A stretch of DNA of 64,000 nucleotides from Mesobacterium pallidum (lineage in GTDB: Bacteria > Pseudomonadota > Alphaproteobacteria > Rhodobacterales > Rhodobacteraceae), in the NCBI RefSeq assembly GCF_019966535.1, contig NZ_JAIMID010000002.1, positions 1 through 64,000 on the forward strand, in the 5' to 3' direction. This document shows, piece by piece, positions 44,153-53,118 of the stretch (the first letter of the stretch is position 1; every line of letters begins with the position of its first letter). A model generated the notes under the pieces. That model made no database searches. It was not told the DNA's origin and worked only from the letters and a program-made list of their open reading frames with translations. Both the position numbers and the translations under genes were made by a program.

Positions 44153-44601
44153 GCCGGGGCCTTCATCATCAGCGCGCCGCGGGTGGCCTGGCAGACCAGC
44201 GCGCCGCGCTGGTTGTAGGCCCGGTGGCAGAAGGTGACGATGCCTTGCGTCGGGCGGGACTTGGACGCGCGAACGGCCATGACCTCTGTCTCGGCCCGGA
44301 TCGTGTCGCCGTGAAAGACCGCCGCGGGAAAGGTCACCTCCTGGAACCCGAGGTTGCCCACGGTCGTGCCCAGCGTCGTGTCATGCACGCTGATCCCCAC
44401 CAGCAGCCCGAGGGTGAAGAGCGAGTTGACCAGCGGCTCGCCGAATTCCGTCCCCGCGCAATAGTCGAAATCGAGGTGGATCGCCGCCGGGTTCATGGTC
44501 ATCGTGGTGAACATGACGTTGTCGGTCTCGGTCACCGTGCGGCGGATCGGGTGGGTGATCACCTCTCCGACCTCGAATTCTTCGAACCATTTGCCGGCCA
44601 T
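44149..44601 (-). CDS. MaoC-family (R)-enoyl-CoA hydratase/dehydratase
   Basis: 150-residue single hot-dog protein: [20 protein letters not shown] at the N-terminus, the catalytic Asp/His region [20 protein letters not shown], and [16 protein letters not shown] at the end. Adds or removes water across enoyl-CoA. It overlaps the lyase gene by 4 bases. Too short for a classic two-domain mesaconyl-CoA hydratase. The start at 44601 was chosen; the open frame runs back into repeats. Confidence 0.88.
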   Translation of the reverse strand: MAGKWFEEFEVGEVITHPIRRTVTETDNVMFTTMTMNPAAIHLDFDYCAGTEFGEPLVNSLFTLGLLVGISVHDTTLGTTVGNLGFQEVTFPAAVFHGDTIRAETEVMAVRASKSRPTQGIVTFCHRAYNQRGALVCQATRGALMMKAPA

Positions 44602-44645
44602 CGGCGCCTCCCTCACTCTGCTTTGACTGATGGATAACGCGGAAC

Positions 44646-44745
44646 CGGGGGGCTGTCTGCCCCCCGGACCCCCCGAAGGTATTTGTAAAACAATGAAGGA
44701 AGCGCGGTGCACCTTGTCTTCATTGTTTCTCAAATACCTCCGCCG
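44646..44745. repeat. Facing pair of intergenic repeat cores at 44.7 kb
   Basis: GGTATTTGTAAAACAATGAA then G (44678-44698) and CTTCATTGTTTCTCAAATAC then C (44718-44738) are inverted copies matching at 19 of 21 positions, 19 bases apart. A GGGGGGCTGTCTGCCCCCC palindrome lies just left. It separates the MaoC start from the end of the sox cluster. No gene in 44602-44849. Confidence 0.75.
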
Positions 44746-44849
44746 GAGGCTCCCGTCCCCGGCCACGCATTCGTCGGCAGGGGGCGGACGTCGCCTTGCC
44801 ACGCGCTGAACAAGAGCGCGCGGCAGCGCTCAATTTCGAAGGGACCGGG

Positions 44850-46109
44850 TCAGCCGAACATGTCCGAGGTGATGCCCGCGTACCAGCCCAGCGATTCCTC
44901 GTAAGTGGCCTTGCGCAGGGCCGCGTCTTCGCCGGTCTGGCTGACGAAGCTGGACACGGACGAGATCTTTTCGTCCGTCGCCTCGTAGGCCGCGCCGACC
45001 TTGACGCCGTCGTCGGTGTCGATCAGCGACCAGCAGGTGTTGGAATACTTGGCCGGGAAGACCTTGCTGCCGGTCAGTGCGCCGCGCACCGCCATGGCCG
45101 CGACTTTTGCCTGGCTGTTGGCCGAGAAGCCCGATTTCGGCATGTCGCCCTGGGCCGAGGCATCGCCGAGCACGAAGATGTTCTCTTCCGCGCGGGATTG
45201 CATCGTGTGCGGGTTGACCGGGGCCCAGTTGCCGTCGGTGACACCCGCGATCTCGCAGATGCGGCCGGCCTTCATCGCCGGGATCACGTTGCAGACGTCG
45301 ACCTGTTCCACCGCGCCGTCGATGTCGATGGTCATGGCCATTGGGTCAACCGACACGTTGGTGCCGCCGAAATCCGGGCCGATGCGCTCGACCATGCCGG
45401 GGTAGTGCGCGCCCCAGCCTTCCTCGAAGAGCGCCTGCTTGGAGAATTTCTCCTTGGGGTCCACGATGAGGATCTTGGCGGTCGGGTTGATGCCCTTCAG
45501 CAGGTGCGCGACCATCGACACCCGCTCGTAGGGCCCGGGCGGGCAGCGATAGGGGTTGGGCGGGGCGATCATGGCAAAGGTGCCGCCCTCGGGCATCGCC
45601 TCGATCTGCGCGCGCAGGAGTTCGGATTGCGAGCCGGCCTTGTAGGCATGGGGCATGGCGTTCTGGGCCGAGATGTCCCAGCCCGGCACGGACCCGTCGA
45701 CGAAGTCGATGCCCGGCGACAGGATCAGCCGGTCGTAGGGCAGCGTGGCGCCGCCCGCCAGCGACACGCTGCGCGCGTCGCGGTCCACGCCCACGGCCCA
45801 GTCGTGAACCACGTTCACGCCGTAGTCTGCCGCCAGCGTGCCATAGCTGTGCCCGATCGACGACAGCTCGCGGAAGCCGCCGAGGTAGAGGTTCGAGAAG
45901 AAGCATGTGTAATACATGCGCGTGGGCTCAACGAGGGTCACGTCGATCTCGCCCTGGCTGTCCTTGGCGATGTAGCGCGCGGCCGTGGCGCCCCCCGCGC
46001 CGCCGCCGATCACCACCACGCGTGCCCGACCATGGCTGGCCGCCTGCACCATCGGCGCCGCGAGCGTGGCCGCCGTGGCCCCCAGGAATCTGCGTCTGTT
46101 CAGTGTCAT
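44850..46109 (-). CDS. soxF: SoxF, flavoprotein subunit of sulfide dehydrogenase
   Basis: 419 residues. Twin-arginine signal (NRRRFLGATAATLAAP), then an FAD-binding Rossmann region VVVIGGGAGGATAARYI. The cysteine in YYTCFFSNLYLGG and a second in NTCWSLIDTDDG match the redox Cys pair of flavocytochrome c sulfide dehydrogenases. It works in the periplasm with the diheme SoxE encoded just upstream, oxidising sulfide. Last gene of the minus-strand sox operon. Confidence 0.94.
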   Translation of the reverse strand: MTLNRRRFLGATAATLAAPMVQAASHGRARVVVIGGGAGGATAARYIAKDSQGEIDVTLVEPTRMYYTCFFSNLYLGGFRELSSIGHSYGTLAADYGVNVVHDWAVGVDRDARSVSLAGGATLPYDRLILSPGIDFVDGSVPGWDISAQNAMPHAYKAGSQSELLRAQIEAMPEGGTFAMIAPPNPYRCPPGPYERVSMVAHLLKGINPTAKILIVDPKEKFSKQALFEEGWGAHYPGMVERIGPDFGGTNVSVDPMAMTIDIDGAVEQVDVCNVIPAMKAGRICEIAGVTDGNWAPVNPHTMQSRAEENIFVLGDASAQGDMPKSGFSANSQAKVAAMAVRGALTGSKVFPAKYSNTCWSLIDTDDGVKVGAAYEATDEKISSVSSFVSQTGEDAALRKATYEESLGWYAGITSDMFG

Positions 46110-46149
46110 CTCGGGTCCTCCTCCCAGTTTGACGTGTCCTGAACCTCGT

Positions 46150-46875
46150 TCAATCGAGGTCCTGGAAATACGCGGCCAGCGCCGCGATCTCTTCGTCCGT
46201 CAGGCGGCCTGCCATCATCTGCATGACCGGGTGCGGGCGGATCTGCCGCTTGTAGGCATGCATGGCGACCACGAAATCCTCGGTCGGCCAGCGGGTGATC
46301 GACGGGATGCCGGCGTCGGAGCCATCGCTTTGGTGACAGGTCAGGCATTCCGAGGCGAGGTATGCGCCGTAGTCCCGGTCGCCCACGATGGCCAGCACCT
46401 CGGGCGGCAGGTCCACCTCGCGCGCGAAGGCCGAGGGCACCGCCTCGGGGATGTCGCGCGGGCTGTCCGAGAACTGCCGCAGGTAGGCCAGCACGTCGTG
46501 GCGGTCCTGTTCGTCCGGCAGGCCTCGGAAGGACATCCGCGTGCCGGTGATCAACGCCCTCGGGTTCTCGAGATAGGCGTCGAGCGTCCCCAGGTCCCAG
46601 GTCAGCCCGTCGGCCGAGGCGCGCTGCATCGCCTTGGAATAGGCAAAGCCCTCGTGCCGGCCGGCAGTCGCGCCGAAAATGCCGTTGAGATGCGGGCCGA
46701 TGCGGTGCTGCGCCTCGGGCCCGACCTGGTGGCAACCCTTGCATTTCTGAAAAACGACAGCCCCGTCCTCCGGGTTGCCCTGCAATTCTGCAAGGGCGCC
46801 GGTGGCCGAGGCTGCAAGGCCCATAAAGGATGCAACGATGACCGCCCCAAGGCGGCGGGGTTCGGCTGCGCGCAT
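46150..46875 (-). CDS. soxE: SoxE, diheme cytochrome c subunit of sulfide dehydrogenase
   Basis: 241 residues with a signal peptide (LGAVIVASFMGLAASATGALA) and two heme c sites: CKGCH (about residue 45) and CLTCH (about residue 178). Takes electrons from SoxF. The first half closely resembles the C-terminal cytochrome domain of SoxD (KKCKACHQVG and GPHLNGIFGA versus GPVLNGVYGA), suggesting shared ancestry. A GAGGAGGT ribosome site precedes it. Confidence 0.93.
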   Translation of the reverse strand: MRAAEPRRLGAVIVASFMGLAASATGALAELQGNPEDGAVVFQKCKGCHQVGPEAQHRIGPHLNGIFGATAGRHEGFAYSKAMQRASADGLTWDLGTLDAYLENPRALITGTRMSFRGLPDEQDRHDVLAYLRQFSDSPRDIPEAVPSAFAREVDLPPEVLAIVGDRDYGAYLASECLTCHQSDGSDAGIPSITRWPTEDFVVAMHAYKRQIRPHPVMQMMAGRLTDEEIAALAAYFQDLD

Positions 46876-46941
46876 ACCTCCTCCTTCATGCGTGTCCGAA
46901 AACGAAACCGGGGCCCGCGAGAGGGCACCGGATGCAGCGCC

Positions 46942-48240
46942 CTATCGGGACACCGACTTGAGGTATTCGATCACGGCGGTGATCTCTTCGTCCTTGCGGA
47001 GCCCGTTGAAAGACATCTTGGTCTTGGGGATGAAGTCCTTGGGCTTGGCCAGGAAGGTGGCGAGGGTCTCGTCGTTCCAGACCTGACCGGCCTCTCCCAT
47101 CGCCTCCATGTCCTTGGAATAGCGGAAGTCCTCGACATGGCCGATGGGGGCGCCGTAGACGCCGTTCAGCACCGGGCCGGTCTTGTTCGTCGCGCCGTCG
47201 CCGACCTGGTGGCACGCTTTGCACTTCTTGAAGACATTCTCGCCGTCCTCGACCAGGTCCATGTTCAGCGCGGCCATGACCGGCACTTCCTCGGCGGGCG
47301 CCTCGGGCGCGGCGGCCTCGGTCACTTCGACTGCGGCCGGGGCGTCGGTCGCGGGTTCCGCTGCGGCCTCTTCCGCGGCGCCCTCTTCCTCGGGTGTCAC
47401 ATCCAGCACGGCGGCGCGCATGGTGATCTCGACGCTCTCCTTGCAGTTCTCCATGCAGGGCTCGGTGCGCCAGATCGGGTATTCCGTCTCGGCCCGGTCG
47501 TCGATGATGAAACCATCGGCATTGGGCATCGCGACCTCGAGGAAGTTCTCGTTCGACAGGACGAAATCCTCGTCCACCAGGTCGTTGGAATAAAGGATAT
47601 AGGCGGTGATCGCGTAGACCTGGTCCGGTTCCAGCGTCTGGGCCGCGCCGAAGGGCATGGAGCGGTTGACGTAGTCCCAGGTGGTCGACAGGTGCGGCCA
47701 GTAGCTGCCCACGGTCTTCAGCGGGTCCTTGTGGTTCAGCGTGCCTTCGCCGCCAGCCAGCTTGGGCCAGTTGCCGCGCCCTTCGGCGAAATCGCCGTGG
47801 CAGACCGCGCAGTTCTCGGCAAAGACCTCGTCGCCGGTCATCACGTCGCCCGAGCCGACCGGCAGGCCGGTGCCGTCGGGGCTGACGTCGAGGTTCCAGG
47901 CGGCGATCTCTTCTTCCAGTGCGGGGCGGCCAAGGCCGAAGCTGCCGGCGCTGGCCATCTGGACCATGGCGGCGGGGGTTTCGGAATTTTCGCTGATCTC
48001 GACCGGCGCGGGGGCGGCGGGCACCGAGGGCGCCACGCTGGACGCCGCCGCCGTGTCGACGGCCATCGCGGGTGTCGCGGCCGGCGCGGGGGCCGGTTCG
48101 GGCAGCGCGATGCCGGCGACCATGGGGCCGGTCCCGGCCGTGTGCTCGGTCACGAAACCGGGCGCAAGCGCATAGGCCGAGCCCAGCAGGATCGCGGTGC
48201 CACCAAGGCTGCCGAGGAAAAGATTAAGAGACTTCGACAT
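46942..48240 (-). CDS. soxD: SoxD, diheme cytochrome c of the Sox sulfane dehydrogenase
   Basis: 432 residues, heme-bearing partner of SoxC. N-terminal membrane/signal segment, a Pro/Ala linker, first cytochrome domain with CAVCH, a family region with the Cys pair PCMENC, an Ala/Glu-rich linker (about 295-345), and a second cytochrome domain with CKACH. SoxCD removes six electrons from the protein-bound sulfane sulfur. Starts inside the soxC 3' end, overlapping by 17 bases. Confidence 0.94.
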   Translation of the reverse strand: MSKSLNLFLGSLGGTAILLGSAYALAPGFVTEHTAGTGPMVAGIALPEPAPAPAATPAMAVDTAAASSVAPSVPAAPAPVEISENSETPAAMVQMASAGSFGLGRPALEEEIAAWNLDVSPDGTGLPVGSGDVMTGDEVFAENCAVCHGDFAEGRGNWPKLAGGEGTLNHKDPLKTVGSYWPHLSTTWDYVNRSMPFGAAQTLEPDQVYAITAYILYSNDLVDEDFVLSNENFLEVAMPNADGFIIDDRAETEYPIWRTEPCMENCKESVEITMRAAVLDVTPEEEGAAEEAAAEPATDAPAAVEVTEAAAPEAPAEEVPVMAALNMDLVEDGENVFKKCKACHQVGDGATNKTGPVLNGVYGAPIGHVEDFRYSKDMEAMGEAGQVWNDETLATFLAKPKDFIPKTKMSFNGLRKDEEITAVIEYLKSVSR

Positions 48241-49507
48241 TCTCTGCCTCCCCGTTCGCTTTCAGCCACCAGGTCTGAATGCAGTTGTTGTGATAGATCG
48301 AGTTCTCGCCGCGCACCTCGCGCAGCTGGTGCTTGGTCGGCTGGACATAGCCGGTTTCATCCATGGCGCGCGATTGCAGCAGCCATTCCTCGCCGTTCCA
48401 GGTGGTGTCGAGGTAGAAGCGGGTCAGCGCCTTGTTCTCGCCGTCCTTGGCGAGGCGGGCGGTTTCCCAGGTCTTGCCGCCGTCCTTGCTGACGTCCACG
48501 CGGGTGATGCGGCCATGGCCGGTCCAGGCGAGGCCGGTGATGACCACCGGGCCATGGCCGTGGGTGATGGGCGATTGCGGGCTGGGCGAGGTCACGACCG
48601 ACTTGGCATCCATGACCCAGGTCCATTTGCGCGAGGTGCCATCGGCGAGCGTATCGGTGTACTTGGAGGTTTCCTCGCGGCTTTCCACGGGGCCGTCCAT
48701 CACCTCGATCCGGCGCAGCCACTTGACCCACATGTTGCCTTCCCAGCCGGGCACGACGAGGCGCACGGGGTAGCCATGCTCCATCCGCAGCGCCTCTCCG
48801 TTGGCCTTGAAGGCGACCAGCACGTCATCGAGCGCCTTTTCCATCGGGATCGAGCGGCCGTTGGACGAGGCATCCGCGCCCTCGACATAGACCCACTTGC
48901 CCGCGAGATCGCCGGCCGCATCCAGACCGGCCTCGGCCAGCAGGGTGCGCAGGGGGATGCCGGAATATTCCATGTTGTGGATCATGCCATGGGTGAACTG
49001 GGCGCCGTTCAGCTGCGCGCCCGCCCATTCCATCCCCGTGTTCGCCGCGCATTCGCAGAAATACACGTGGTTCTCGCGCGGGAACCGCTCGAGATCGGCA
49101 TAGGTGAAGACCAGCGGCGTATCGACAAGGCCGTTGATCATCAGCCGGTAATCGTCCTTGCTGAGCTCGATCGCCCCCGAGTGGTGGCGTTCAAACGCGC
49201 AGCCCTGCGGGGTGATCGTGCCGTCCAGCGCATGGATCGGCGTGAAGTTGATCGAGCTGATCGGGTCCGCCGTCAGCCAGGGCACGTTGCGACGCACCAC
49301 GTCGCCCTCGAACTTGATCGGGAGACCGTAGGGCGTGGCGTCGACGCCCTCGCCCAGCGAGGTCGCCCAATCCTGCACCTCGGTGATCAGCGGGTCGGGC
49401 GTGGCCGCCCGCGCGCCGGTGGCGGCCAGTGCCACCGCCCCTGCCCCACCGGCTGCGCCCTTCAGGAACGCGCGGCGGCTCGGGGCCTTTTCGAATGTGT
49501 CGCTCAT
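48224..49507 (-). CDS. soxC: SoxC, molybdopterin sulfane dehydrogenase subunit
   Basis: 427 residues with a twin-arginine signal (SRRAFLKGAAGGAGAVAL) and the sulfite-oxidase fold: HHSGAIELSKDDYRLMING, FPRENHVYFCECAANTG with the Mo-ligand cysteine region, then PGWEGNMWVKWLRRIEVMDG. The start at 49507 was preferred because AGGAGG lies 7 bases upstream, whereas the ATG at 49513 would be 1 base from it. Exported folded with cofactor by Tat; forms SoxCD with the next gene product. Confidence 0.95.
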   Translation of the reverse strand: MSDTFEKAPSRRAFLKGAAGGAGAVALAATGARAATPDPLITEVQDWATSLGEGVDATPYGLPIKFEGDVVRRNVPWLTADPISSINFTPIHALDGTITPQGCAFERHHSGAIELSKDDYRLMINGLVDTPLVFTYADLERFPRENHVYFCECAANTGMEWAGAQLNGAQFTHGMIHNMEYSGIPLRTLLAEAGLDAAGDLAGKWVYVEGADASSNGRSIPMEKALDDVLVAFKANGEALRMEHGYPVRLVVPGWEGNMWVKWLRRIEVMDGPVESREETSKYTDTLADGTSRKWTWVMDAKSVVTSPSPQSPITHGHGPVVITGLAWTGHGRITRVDVSKDGGKTWETARLAKDGENKALTRFYLDTTWNGEEWLLQSRAMDETGYVQPTKHQLREVRGENSIYHNNCIQTWWLKANGEAENVEVS

Positions 49508-49560
49508 TTCCATGCCTCCTCTCGGATGCTTCGCTTGGCGGGCCGCACGCGGCCCGGATT

Positions 49561-51258
49561 TCATGCGCCGGTGACGGTCACGTTGCTGTCGCCGCTGATG
49601 GTGACCGTGCCCAGCTTGCGGATGTGGCTTTCGACCACGTCCCAGATCATCGGCCCCTCGGTGCCCTCGTTCACGCTGGCCCAGCCGGCGACGACGTAGG
49701 ACTTGGCCGCGTCGATCTCTTCGCCGGTGGACAGAAGCGTCATCTTGCTGATGCGCTCGCCCTGCGGCTTGTTGATGTCGATGGCAAAGCCCATGCCGCC
49801 GATGCGGACCATGTCCCCGCCCTGCTGGTAGTAGGGATCGGGGTTGAAGATGTTGTCGGCCACGTCCTCGAGGATCACCTTGATGAATTCCCCGGTCATT
49901 TCCGTGCGATAGGCCTCGCCGTAGGACATGGAGGTGACGTTCCACACGTCCTCGCGGGTGATGCTGTCGCCGGGCAGCAGGCTCGGCCCCCAGCGCACGC
50001 CTGGCGACATGGCGATCTGCGCCTCGCGCTCGGACATGAGCGCGTCGCAAATGAGGTCGTCCCAGGTGCCGTTGAAATTGCCGCGCCGGTAAAGCAGCGA
50101 GTCGGTCTGGCCGAGGACTTCGGACAGCTCCGCCGCGTAGGGCGCGCGCTCGGCGTCGATCAGCTGGGTGATGGTCGCATCCGGCGCGATCACGTCCGAG
50201 AAGATCGGGATCAGCTTGTGGCGGATGCCTTGCATCTTGCCCTCGCGCACGTCCAGGTCGACGCGGCTGACGAACTTGCCGTTGGACCCGGAGGCGATGA
50301 TGAAGGTCTGGCCGACCTGCACCGGCTCGGGCAGCGCGTCATGGGTGTGGCCCGACAGGATCACGTCGATGCCGGTCACGATCCCGGCCATCTTCTTGTC
50401 CACGTCGAACCCGTTGTGCGACAGGACCACGACCAGCTCGGCGCCGGCGTCGCGGACCTCGTCGACCATGGCCTGCATGTTCTCGTCCCGGATGCCGAAG
50501 CTGTATTCGGGGAACATCCAGCGCGGGTTGGCGATGGGCATGTAGGGGAAGGCCTGGCCGATCACCGCGACCTTGACCCCACCGCGTTCAAAGAACTTGT
50601 AGGGCTTGAACAGCTCGGCGGGCTCGTCCCATTCGGCGTCAAAGATGTTCTGGCCCAGCGCGGCGAAAGGCAGGCTTTCGACGATCTCGGCCACCCGGTC
50701 CGAGCCCAGAGTGAACTCCCAATGAAAGGTCATCGCGTCGGGCTTGAGGGCATTCATGACGTTGACCATGTCCTGGCCGGCCGTCTTGTAGCAGGTCATC
50801 GACCCGTGCCAGGTGTCGCCGCCATCCAGCAGCAGCGCATCGGGCCGGTCGGCGCGGATGTGATTGATCACGGTCGCCACGCGGTCGAGGCCCCCCACCC
50901 GGCCGTATTCCGCGGCCAGCGCCGCGAAATCGCCCGAGCTCAGCGCGTAATGCGAGGGCGAGCCGTCCGCGATCCCGTAGCGGGCGCGGAAATCGGCGCC
51001 GGTCAGGTGCGGCACCTCGCCCTTGTTGCCGCCGACGCCGATGTTGATCGACGGCTCGCGGAAGTAGATCGGTTTCAGCTGGGCATGGATGTCGGTGACG
51101 TGGATCAGCGACACGTTGCCATAGGTGTCAAAGCCCAGCAGGTCGTCCTGCGTGAGGCGTTGCTGCGCCGCGAGGCGCGCCCAGTTGCCAAAGCCCGAGC
51201 TGCCGTAAAGCGCCGCGGCCGCCATGCTCACCTGGAGAAAATCGCGTCTTGAGATCAT
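49561..51258 (-). CDS. soxB: SoxB, dimanganese thiosulfohydrolase
   Basis: 565 residues. Twin-arginine signal (SRRDFLQVSMAAAALYG), then a metallophosphoesterase/5'-nucleotidase fold: LIHVTDIHAQLKP (metal ligands Asp/His), LLDGGDTWHGS, VLSHNGFDVDKKM and LSGHTHDALPEPV, all metal-site motifs, then the C-terminal nucleotidase-like domain. Hydrolyses sulfate from the thiosulfate adduct on SoxY. The start at 51258 has a GGGAAAG site. Confidence 0.96.
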   Translation of the reverse strand: MISRRDFLQVSMAAAALYGSSGFGNWARLAAQQRLTQDDLLGFDTYGNVSLIHVTDIHAQLKPIYFREPSINIGVGGNKGEVPHLTGADFRARYGIADGSPSHYALSSGDFAALAAEYGRVGGLDRVATVINHIRADRPDALLLDGGDTWHGSMTCYKTAGQDMVNVMNALKPDAMTFHWEFTLGSDRVAEIVESLPFAALGQNIFDAEWDEPAELFKPYKFFERGGVKVAVIGQAFPYMPIANPRWMFPEYSFGIRDENMQAMVDEVRDAGAELVVVLSHNGFDVDKKMAGIVTGIDVILSGHTHDALPEPVQVGQTFIIASGSNGKFVSRVDLDVREGKMQGIRHKLIPIFSDVIAPDATITQLIDAERAPYAAELSEVLGQTDSLLYRRGNFNGTWDDLICDALMSEREAQIAMSPGVRWGPSLLPGDSITREDVWNVTSMSYGEAYRTEMTGEFIKVILEDVADNIFNPDPYYQQGGDMVRIGGMGFAIDINKPQGERISKMTLLSTGEEIDAAKSYVVAGWASVNEGTEGPMIWDVVESHIRKLGTVTISGDSNVTVTGA

Positions 51259-51312
51259 CTTTCCCGGCTTTCCCTTGTTCCGTTCGCAGATGTGCACGTT
51301 AAGCGTTCATAT

Positions 51313-51328
51313 ACACATGCACATGTGT
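51313..51328. promoter_or_regulatory. Perfect inverted repeat between soxA and soxB
   Basis: ACACATG-CA-CATGTGT with TTCATAT on the left and TGAATG on the right, 55 bases before the soxB start. Read on the minus strand it begins CATTCACACATG, sharing ATTCAC with the sites before soxX and between soxS and soxV. May be an internal operator or an mRNA hairpin. Confidence 0.5.
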
Positions 51329-51386
51329 GAATGGGTTAGAAGCGAGACACCCCGCCCGGGGATCATCCGGACGGGGTGCACGAAGT

Positions 51387-52238
51387 TTAGTTGCGGACCG
51401 AGGGGCCCTCGACCGACAGGCCGTTGCCGCGCGAGGCGACATAGAGTTCAAGCGCGATGAACTCGGGGCTGCCCAGATCGAAGGTCTCGGCCCGGGTGTC
51501 GCGCACGCAGCCCCGGAACCGGTTCTGCGCGGTCACCAGGCCCGCGTCCTTCAGGCGGTAGGCCGGGAAGGCATTGATCTGGCCCTGGCTCAGGTGGTCC
51601 GCGCGGATGTAGTTGCCGTAGTTCTGTTCATGGCAATTGGCGCAGGACAGCTCGAGCTGGCCGAACCGGGTGTAGTAGATCTCCTTGCCCTTTTCCCAGG
51701 TCTCGGCAGCGGGACCGTCGATCGCGACGTTCACCGGCATGCCGCGGCTCTGGACCGAGATCAGCGCCTCCATGGCGGCGATCTCGCCCGAGTTCAGCTT
51801 GAGCGGCTCGGCGCCCATGCGCTCGGTCCGGCAGGCGTTGATCTGGGTGCCGATGGTGCGCACCTCGCCGGCCTCGTCGTTCCACTTGGGATAGACAGCC
51901 TTGACGCCGGTCATGCTGTCTTCGGGCGTGCCGTGGCAATCCGCGCAGGACTTGCCCTCGGTGCCCTCGGCGGTGTTCCAGGCGTCCGTCGCAAAATCCA
52001 CGGCGATCATGCCCGGATTGTCGAAATCGTCCATCTGCATGACCTGGGTGTCATCCTCGCGGAAGTGCCAGCCCGAGATCACCTCGTCCAGCGCGCCGTC
52101 CAGATGCGGTGCGGCGGCGGTCTTGGTGACCATCTCGATCTCGCCGTTGATGACCAGCGTATCGTCGTCCGCGCCACCCGCCATCACGGCGGGGGCCGCC
52201 ATCAAGGCGACGATTGCAGTCAGTGCCTTCAGCTTCAT
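51387..52238 (-). CDS. soxA: SoxA, diheme cytochrome c that links thiosulfate to SoxY
   Basis: 283 residues with a signal peptide (LKALTAIVALMAAPAVMA) and two CxxCH sites (CADCH about residue 99, CANCH about residue 201). The C-terminal FRGCVRDTR holds the cysteine that becomes the persulfide heme ligand at the active site. Pairs with SoxX to attach thiosulfate to the SoxY cysteine. Confidence 0.95.
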   Translation of the reverse strand: MKLKALTAIVALMAAPAVMAGGADDDTLVINGEIEMVTKTAAAPHLDGALDEVISGWHFREDDTQVMQMDDFDNPGMIAVDFATDAWNTAEGTEGKSCADCHGTPEDSMTGVKAVYPKWNDEAGEVRTIGTQINACRTERMGAEPLKLNSGEIAAMEALISVQSRGMPVNVAIDGPAAETWEKGKEIYYTRFGQLELSCANCHEQNYGNYIRADHLSQGQINAFPAYRLKDAGLVTAQNRFRGCVRDTRAETFDLGSPEFIALELYVASRGNGLSVEGPSVRN

Positions 52239-52323
52239 GTAAAATCCTCCCTGAACTCCCCGGCCCGTTCGCCCGCCGGATGGCGTGCCCGGCCCCGGTC
52301 GATCCGGGGCCAGGCGGGATGGG

Positions 52324-52653
52324 TCAGCCGATCGACACCGGCTTGACGTCCTCGTAGACGTCGCCGTCATCATCGTACCAGGTGAACTTGAACTCGCCCG
52401 CCTCGGGGACGGTGGCCTCGAATTCAAAGTACGGGTTGGTCGAGATCGCCGGGTGCATCGTCACGTCGATGACGCTCTTGCCGTTGAACTCGCAGGTAAA
52501 GCGGTTGATGATCGACCGCGGGATGACGTTGCCGTTGCCGTCCTTGCGCTGCCCGCTTTCCATGTTGTGCGAGATCAGCGTCTTGAGGGTGACGGTTTCG
52601 CCGGCCGCGGCCGACTTGGGCGCCTTGACGCGGGGTTTGACTCCGGATGCCAT
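52324..52653 (-). CDS. soxZ: SoxZ, sulfur-carrier partner of SoxY
   Basis: 109 residues, immunoglobulin-like SoxZ fold: ETVTLKTLISHNMESGQRKD at the N-terminus, FEATVPEAGEFKFTWYDDDG near the end. Forms the SoxYZ heterodimer. It has no signal peptide of its own and is exported with SoxY. Confidence 0.95.
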   Translation of the reverse strand: MASGVKPRVKAPKSAAAGETVTLKTLISHNMESGQRKDGNGNVIPRSIINRFTCEFNGKSVIDVTMHPAISTNPYFEFEATVPEAGEFKFTWYDDDGDVYEDVKPVSIG

Positions 52654-52675
52654 GATGTCTCTCCTTCTTTCTCGC

Positions 52676-53092
52676 TCAGCCGCCGCAGCCGCCGATGGTG
52701 ACCTTCACGGTCTTGGATGCGCGGGCAAAGCTGCCGTCGGCGAGCTTGGCGATCGCGACGACGTCCTGGGTCCCCGCAAGGCGGATGCGGGTCGAGGCCG
52801 AGCTGGAACCGGCCAGCTCGCCAAAGTGGAATTCGGCCACGCCGGGGGTCGGGTTGCCGGCCGCCAGCACGAGGATGGCGGATGCCCCCTCGGCCGAGAC
52901 GGACACGGGAACGGTGTTGCCGTTCTCCGCGATTTCGGGCGCGTCGAGGGTCACACCGCCCTCGGCGATGACGGCCCCGCCGGTGAAGGCTGCGATGGCG
53001 TCATCGGTGGCCGCGTGCACCCGGAAAGGCAAAACGGTCATCGCGGCGGCGCCGAGGCCCATGGCCAGGGCATTGCGTCGAGTGAGTTCCAT
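52676..53092 (-). CDS. soxY: SoxY, sulfur-binding carrier protein
   Basis: 138 residues with a twin-arginine signal (TRRNALAMGLGAAAM) and the mobile C-terminal arm ending KVTIGGCGG, whose cysteine carries sulfur intermediates. Works as a heterodimer with SoxZ. The start at 53092 has a GAGGAG site; the frame running to 53122 overlaps the soxX stop. Confidence 0.95.
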   Translation of the reverse strand: MELTRRNALAMGLGAAAMTVLPFRVHAATDDAIAAFTGGAVIAEGGVTLDAPEIAENGNTVPVSVSAEGASAILVLAAGNPTPGVAEFHFGELAGSSSASTRIRLAGTQDVVAIAKLADGSFARASKTVKVTIGGCGG

Positions 53093-53118
53093 GATCAGCT
53101 CCTCTGGTCTCTTGCCTG

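Noticed and set aside
45985..48492. 835-residue plus-strand open frame opposite soxD/soxE
   Set aside because: Antisense shadow; the minus strand has heme motifs and signal peptides.
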